This document shows, piece by piece, positions 59,543-64,000 of a stretch of 64,000 bases of DNA. The notes under the pieces were generated by a model. That model saw only the letters and a list, made by a program, of their open reading frames with translations. It had not been told where the DNA came from and made no database searches. The stretch's first letter is position 1; each line of letters opens with the position of its first letter. Made by a program: the position numbers and the translations under genes. Source of the stretch: Gallaecimonas sp045291545 (GTDB taxonomy: Bacteria > Pseudomonadota > Gammaproteobacteria > Enterobacterales > Gallaecimonadaceae); contig NZ_CP149514.1 in assembly GCF_045291545.1 (NCBI RefSeq), positions 2,728,001-2,792,000 on the forward strand, read 5' to 3'.

Positions 59543-60523
59543 TCACATAGATAGCTTTTGAAAATTTGGTATGTAGCGATAATATTTCATATAACTCTCT
59601 ATCTCTTTTCTAGCTCTGATTCCATTATTGTTAAGCTTGAAAGGAAGTTGGTCAACATCAACCATACCATCTTTTATAGGCAGCATTTTATTTATTTCGA
59701 ACTTTTCTCTGAGAGTTAAATCAGGGACATTAATCTCGTGGACATCATTCCATGAACTGCAAATATGTGATGTAACATCAAGGTGTGAATCTTTGATTAA
59801 ATTAGAAATCCCTTCCCCATCATTTTTTTTCAGTACTATACCTGTTACTGAAAGCATCTGACATCTATTATCAATATACCGAAAAATTGTAATGGGGAAA
59901 AAGCTGAGTTCTTCAGTCAAATCAAGCGTGCTTTGCACTGCAGTATGAATCATCTCACTAAGTGTCAATGCAAATCGATCCATTGTTGTGACATCGTTGA
60001 TTAATACATTTTCATTGAAAAATTTCCCCGACGCACGTTTTCTAAAAACTTCAAGACGATCTAATTCCTTATCGGAAAAATCGACAAGAGAATCAGGGTT
60101 GGCATTTATAGTGATCTTACAGATGTCAAACTCATCTAGCTTGTTCAGAAGATCACTAAACTCTATGAGCTGTGTATTCCATTGCGTATTTGTATAGTCA
60201 AGCCAAACGATGGTACTACCTTGTCTCTCAAAGTTATTAATGTATTCACCTATAGAAGTGTTTAAACATTTTATGCAATTATAAACTCTATTAAATTCTT
60301 GTCGTGAATATACAGCCTTATCTCTCTCTACAGACTCTAAATTGGTAATGCCAAGACTGTGATGAAGGATGTGATGGTCTTCCAGCATAGGACCACCCAG
60401 GCTGACGTACTTATATGTCTGAACTTTATTTCTCAAGCTCAGCCTGTTCAATATTTCAAAAAAAATCTGTCTATCTATGGCCTTGTTTGTCCTAAGATGG
60501 TAGGGGATATTTGTAGCACTCAT
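59543..60523 (-). CDS. Unrecognised protein with a methyltransferase-like pattern, partner of the GHKL ATPase
   Basis: 326 residues; I do not recognise the family with certainty. Near the N-terminus KYVSLGGPMLEDHHILH (38-54) resembles a glycine-rich Rossmann loop, LESVERD (62-68) gives acidic residues in the place of the second-strand motif, and IVWLDYT (105-111) resembles a motif IV. This is compatible with a divergent Rossmann methyltransferase, but the inference is weak. No nuclease motif stands out. Its start overlaps the GHKL stop as ATGA, so the two are translationally coupled and probably act together. AT-rich and clearly foreign to the surrounding chromosome. Confidence 0.7.
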   Translation of the reverse strand: MSATNIPYHLRTNKAIDRQIFFEILNRLSLRNKVQTYKYVSLGGPMLEDHHILHHSLGITNLESVERDKAVYSRQEFNRVYNCIKCLNTSIGEYINNFERQGSTIVWLDYTNTQWNTQLIEFSDLLNKLDEFDICKITINANPDSLVDFSDKELDRLEVFRKRASGKFFNENVLINDVTTMDRFALTLSEMIHTAVQSTLDLTEELSFFPITIFRYIDNRCQMLSVTGIVLKKNDGEGISNLIKDSHLDVTSHICSSWNDVHEINVPDLTLREKFEINKMLPIKDGMVDVDQLPFKLNNNGIRARKEIESYMKYYRYIPNFQKLSM

Positions 60524-61926
60524 TTGGCTCCCTCCTTGAAAACAAATTCAAAGCACTCTTCACCTACTTGGTTTGGTGTACAGCCTTCGTCTAAGCCAAG
60601 ATAGCAAGCTACAAACTCAATTTTATCTTCATCCTTCCGAAATGTAATCTTTTTTGTCTTTAATTCAGGATTAGAGGGTACTGGAAGCTTGGGTTTATAT
60701 TTTAACTCATTGCTCCTATTTTTAACTTTTGTCCAGGACGAAGCAACTTCACTTTCAAATTTATCGATAACTTCTAGTGGGGTGGCATGCTCACTTTTAT
60801 TCAATCTCGCATTGCTTTCTTTTATTAGCTCTTCACCTTTCCACTTATTAGTGTAATCAATAAATATTTTTGTTCCTTCAATTATATGCTTCCTAACCTT
60901 TAGGAATAGTGGAGACGTGACATCAATCCCCCTTTTGGTCGTTGTTATAGGAAGGCTTTCAGGATTAGTAGACTTAAAGTACACTATTCCACTAATGGCA
61001 ATATACTGAGTGTGATATCTAGAAAAATCAACGCCCCAACCTGTTAATTCAGACTTATCACGATAGACAACTATTCTATCATTGCAAACTATAGTCCAAC
61101 CCGCGTTCTCTGTTCTATTCTTAGGTGCTTTTTTTTCTTCTTCCTCTTCTTTTTCAGTAACAAGAGGTGCATTCAGTCCAACAACTAGGCTCACGTCAAC
61201 GTCATCAATTCTTGCTTTGTACATATACGGTTGTATTGCGCTTCCACTTTCATGGTCTATCTCGTATCTGATCTTTATTGGATTGGGGTTTATTTTTTCC
61301 CCATTTATTTCTACAGAAAACCCCTTAGAAATAATATAGCTATATGCATAAATGACTTTATTAATAACAGAGGTGACAAAGCTTTTATTCCCGAATTTAT
61401 TAGATACAGCTGGTATTATTTTTGTAATCTCAATGGTTGTCCCCGTCCGGCTGTCTAAACTTAGTGTCCTCTGTAGGTCAACTTCCCAGTTTAGATCACT
61501 CTTTAGCCACTCTTCATCAATCACTACTTGAAAGGAGTCATCGTCGCTGTGCTTGGTATTTACAACACAGTGCTTACCTATCTTAAAGATAGACCTCTTC
61601 ATACCAATGCCATAAACGCCGACGGTAGCTAAATTTTCCTTTGGAGCATTAGAAGGTCTTCCCATTCTAAATGCATAATCAACACTACTTGTTGGTATCC
61701 CCCCGCAGTTGTCAGAAATGATAAATTGATTTTTATCGAAATTTATTTTTACCCAATAGCCTTTATAATCGACTTCATCTGGATTCTTATTTTGCTTTCT
61801 AGCTACTCCATCAAGACAATTATCTAGCAAATCCAATATTGCATCTTCTAGATCAATATCTCTCGTAAGCATTTCCACAAAGAATCGTTTAGTGGGTGTA
61901 AAATCCGCTTTGGTTGGCAATGTCAT
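60520..61926 (-). CDS. GHKL (HSP90/MutL/MORC-like) ATPase
   Basis: 468 residues. The Bergerat ATP fold is visible: N-box LLDNCLDG (33-40, Asn36), G1 box SDNCGGI (71-77) and G2 box GVYGIGMKRSIFKIG (103-117). Stretches such as VDLQRTLSLDSRTGTTIEI fit a MutL/MORC-type ATPase, and ITTTKRGIDVTSPLF later could hold a transducer-like lysine. A GGAG lies upstream of the ATG. MutL/MORC-like ATPases of this kind, encoded next to cytosine methyltransferases and Vsr, have been described in predicted bacterial restriction systems. ATP hydrolysis probably drives DNA clamping; no nuclease motif is seen in this protein. AT-rich. Confidence 0.85.
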   Translation of the reverse strand: MTLPTKADFTPTKRFFVEMLTRDIDLEDAILDLLDNCLDGVARKQNKNPDEVDYKGYWVKINFDKNQFIISDNCGGIPTSSVDYAFRMGRPSNAPKENLATVGVYGIGMKRSIFKIGKHCVVNTKHSDDDSFQVVIDEEWLKSDLNWEVDLQRTLSLDSRTGTTIEITKIIPAVSNKFGNKSFVTSVINKVIYAYSYIISKGFSVEINGEKINPNPIKIRYEIDHESGSAIQPYMYKARIDDVDVSLVVGLNAPLVTEKEEEEEKKAPKNRTENAGWTIVCNDRIVVYRDKSELTGWGVDFSRYHTQYIAISGIVYFKSTNPESLPITTTKRGIDVTSPLFLKVRKHIIEGTKIFIDYTNKWKGEELIKESNARLNKSEHATPLEVIDKFESEVASSWTKVKNRSNELKYKPKLPVPSNPELKTKKITFRKDEDKIEFVACYLGLDEGCTPNQVGEECFEFVFKEGAK

Positions 61927-61989
61927 AATGTAATAACTCCATCTTGTACATCAAAAAGTCCTTGGTTCTACATCTCAACCATTAAAAAT

Positions 61990-63126
61990 CTAGCTCGCTA
62001 AAAGCATATCTTCACTAGCAATCACTCTCATAACTTTAGCAAAAATTCCCTCTGCAACAATGGGGCTCACGCTATTCCCAATCTGCCTAAAGCTATGCCA
62101 TTTCGTGCTGTGGAAAACAAACCAATCAGGGAAACCCTGAAGTCTAGCTGCCTCCCGAGGAGTAATCACCCTCGGCTCGATATGATGAATAGGCCTTACA
62201 GCTTGATAACTTCCTTTATCTTTTCCTGTTCCTGCCCTCAACGTAGGACAATATCCATTAGGATTCAGCCTGATAGATTTAGAGATCCGGTCAGCCTTTC
62301 CATGTTCGAGCGCGCCGTACCTTTCGGATACTACTCCACTATGTTTAGTGCCTTGGCAAGAAGAAACCAGACCATCCCTATGGTACCTTTCTAAGGCGTT
62401 TGAATTGCCCACCCCTTGTGGAATGACTCCACTAACCCTATCAAAAAAGTGGCCTTCTTCTGTAGGAAGCTTATAAGGCCTCCATCCGTCTTCCTCTGTC
62501 TGCCAATCGGGGTTGATTTCTACAGGGAGACCATAAAGAGCTTTGGAAACCACAGGAGAAATTCTATACTCCGGTTGTATATCTTCCTTACTTATACTTC
62601 TATTTAATATCTTTTTCTTGTAGCCGAAAAAGAAGATTCGCGTTCTTGTTGTTGGTGCACCGCAATCGGAAGCCTTTACCTCAATAGGAGGCAGAATCAC
62701 GTACTCTTTTGATACTTGAGAGAATGCCTTATCTCTTATTGATTCGTACTTCTCAGACATTATCCCCGGTACGTTTTCAGCAACAAAAAAGACAGGAGAT
62801 GTTTCTCTCACCAATCTGAAGAAGTGATGGAAAAGGTTGTTCCTAGGATCATTCACTTCACCCTTCCCAATGGTGCTGAATCCTTGGCAGGGAGGTCCAC
62901 CAACCAGCCCCGACAACTCCCCAGGCCCCACGCCAGCAAGACTCAGCAGTTCTTCACCCGACAGTGTGGATACGTCCCTATTCAAGTGGACGGTGAGAGG
63001 GAAATTTTTTATATGCGTCTCAATCGCGAAAGGATCAAGTTCGACCGCCGCGGCAACCTCGAAGCCAGCCCTTGATGCACCAAGACTGATCCCGCCCGCC
63101 CCAGCAAATAAATCTATTATTTTCAT
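61990..63126 (-). CDS. DNA cytosine-5 methyltransferase
   Basis: 378 residues. All core motifs are visible: motif I DLFAGAGGISLGASRAGF (5-22), motif IV GGPPCQGFS with the catalytic Cys80, motif VI VAENVPG with Glu117, motif VIII TRTRIFFFG (160-168), and motif X RQIGNSVSP. The target-recognition region lies between about 200 and 310; the recognised sequence cannot be read. It would protect host DNA by C5 methylation and supply the 5-methylcytosine context that a Vsr repairs. It is the first gene of the cargo, starting 33 bases beyond the tnsE stop, and AT-rich. Confidence 0.95.
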   Translation of the reverse strand: MKIIDLFAGAGGISLGASRAGFEVAAAVELDPFAIETHIKNFPLTVHLNRDVSTLSGEELLSLAGVGPGELSGLVGGPPCQGFSTIGKGEVNDPRNNLFHHFFRLVRETSPVFFVAENVPGIMSEKYESIRDKAFSQVSKEYVILPPIEVKASDCGAPTTRTRIFFFGYKKKILNRSISKEDIQPEYRISPVVSKALYGLPVEINPDWQTEEDGWRPYKLPTEEGHFFDRVSGVIPQGVGNSNALERYHRDGLVSSCQGTKHSGVVSERYGALEHGKADRISKSIRLNPNGYCPTLRAGTGKDKGSYQAVRPIHHIEPRVITPREAARLQGFPDWFVFHSTKWHSFRQIGNSVSPIVAEGIFAKVMRVIASEDMLLAS

Positions 63127-63159
63127 AGCGTTAACGTTTTATTTTCCATGTGGGCCATC

Positions 63160-64000
63160 TTATCTGCACATATCATATCTATTTGCGCCCCGGGCGTCGA
63201 CCGTCGGACCTAAATTGCACATTTTGCGTCCAAAAAGGGAACTATAGATACGCGCGCGCCATGCTAGGGCTCGAACATCCATGTCGCCTCGGCCCTCGAT
63301 ATTCATACACGGATGCCTAATCGAATTGCAATCGAAGAGAAGCTTACTCAGCTTCTCCGCCGGCCATCGAAGAGAACCTTTCAATAGTGCTTTTAGTAAC
63401 AAATCAATAGTCTGCTTTTCCATTGTCCCATTTTTGAAGGCTATGACTTGTGTCGAGAGGTTTTTCTTGCCATCTGACAAGTCGATATCAACAAGGCATC
63501 TGACTCCTGCAACCGGGTGCTTGAAGCCGGCAAGCAGATAGCAGCGGGGGGTACCATCTACCATCATGTGGTAGCTGCAGCGCGGTACCTGGGGTAGGGG
63601 CTTCACTTCTAGTTCCAACAGCTCTATACCCGGCTCTTGGGCTATCTCCCGGATGATCTCCCGGAGCAGCACGAAGCGGTTGGGGTACTGGCCTTGGTCT
63701 TCCTGCTTTTCCAGCTGTTGGAACTCCCCTGGTGCTATGGTGCCGCCGGTGGCGTCGTCGGCAACGCCCAAGGTCTTGGTGTCCCCGCCGGGGGCAGTGT
63801 CATCGTCCACCTTCTTGCCATGGCCGTTAGCTCGCTGGCCTTTGTACGCGATCCGCGTCGCCGGATAGCCGTCGAAGGCGATGCCTTCTATGGGCAGCTC
63901 AAGCAGCTGCCGCTCCTTGGCTTCGTCCGGGTCTTCCTCGGCGTCCACTTCGATATCCCCGCCGCCCGGTGCCGGGCGTATCCAGCCGCCGCCTTCGCCC
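63160..64000 (-). CDS. tnsE: Tn7-like transposition protein TnsE (C-terminal part)
   Basis: About 280 codons to the window edge, where the frame is still open, so the N-terminus is missing. The C-terminal half follows Tn7 TnsE: PNRFVLLREII, PRCSYHMMVDGTPRCYLL, CLVDIDLSDGKKNLSTQVI and KGSLRWPAEKLSKLL line up with the corresponding TnsE segments, and the protein ends with a short extra tail. TnsE directs Tn7 to replicating DNA, including conjugating plasmids. The part before about 63560 is GC-rich like the chromosome, the end is AT-richer. Direction matches tns genes running toward the left end. Confidence 0.85.
   Translation of the reverse strand, partial: GEGGGWIRPAPGGGDIEVDAEEDPDEAKERQLLELPIEGIAFDGYPATRIAYKGQRANGHGKKVDDDTAPGGDTKTLGVADDATGGTIAPGEFQQLEKQEDQGQYPNRFVLLREIIREIAQEPGIELLELEVKPLPQVPRCSYHMMVDGTPRCYLLAGFKHPVAGVRCLVDIDLSDGKKNLSTQVIAFKNGTMEKQTIDLLLKALLKGSLRWPAEKLSKLLFDCNSIRHPCMNIEGRGDMDVRALAWRARIYSSLFGRKMCNLGPTVDARGANRYDMCR

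Larger units (their letters stand above)
58893..64000. mobile_element. Tn7-like transposon, left end and cargo (partial)
   Basis: The left terminus begins with TGTGGG at 58893, followed by AATAAAGT eight bases in, exactly as Tn7 begins TGTGGG with its first TnsB site. Two more copies of the repeat follow within 150 bases, the Tn7 left-end layout. A TnsE homologue is at the window's right edge, in the orientation expected for tnsABCDE running toward the left end, and the genes between it and the end are cargo. The tnsABCD genes and right end are outside. The expected five-base target duplication is TGAGA at 58888-58892. Confidence 0.85.

Overview
The window is a high-GC gammaproteobacterial chromosome segment. 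Its gene order follows enterobacterial landmarks closely: hemC-hemD-hemX-hemY divergent from cyaA; cyaY/lptM-lysA-dapF-DUF484-xerC-yigB-uvrD; yihY-dtd-yiiD; srkA-dsbA; a tRNA Arg-His-Pro cluster; speA/speE. The enzyme set (CcoG, NhaD, tandem DsbA, several c-di-GMP enzymes) suits an aerobic marine or estuarine bacterium of the Aeromonas/Gallaecimonas/Alteromonadales kind. The genus is inference only.

Layout. 1-7.7 kb: end of an MFS transporter, then heme biosynthesis (hemC, a fused hemD-hemX, hemY) read leftward and adenylate cyclase read rightward, with a CRP-like site between them. 7.7-14.4 kb: lptM-lysA-dapF-DUF484-xerC-yigB-uvrD, a dense overlapping operon. 14.4-24.9 kb: mostly leftward housekeeping genes (rarD, tag, argS, yeeZ-like, an SRPBCC protein, a ZIP-permease fusion, yiiD, dtd, pip, yihY) and one rightward Dps gene. 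25-36 kb: envelope lipoproteins, an M16 peptidase, an M17 peptidase, qmcA/NfeD, two YihG-like acyltransferases and arginine decarboxylase. 36-48.4 kb: spermidine synthase, NAD salvage (nicotinamidase, pncB), comM, a giant sensor GGDEF-EAL protein, nhaD, ubiK and rep. 48.4-58.7 kb: a GAF-GGDEF-degenerate-EAL protein, cytochrome c5, three tRNAs, two dsbA copies, srkA, ccoG, a PAS-GGDEF protein, yceI, yaiI and an exported 2H phosphoesterase.

The accessory region is 58.9-64 kb. At 58893 a TGTGGG terminus begins, followed by three spaced repeats (core AATAAAGT) that match the layout of TnsB sites in the left end of Tn7. At the right edge is the C-terminal part of a TnsE homologue. The window therefore holds the left end of a Tn7-like transposon, with the rest of its tns genes outside. 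Its AT-rich cargo, all on the minus strand, is a DNA cytosine-5 methyltransferase, a MutL/MORC-like GHKL ATPase, an unrecognised 326-residue protein with a methyltransferase-like pattern, and a C-terminally truncated Vsr endonuclease. This looks like a defence or restriction-modification-type module carried by the transposon and is the most interesting part of the window. A leftward terminator hairpin sits just outside the transposon end; it may once have served the gene next to which the element inserted.
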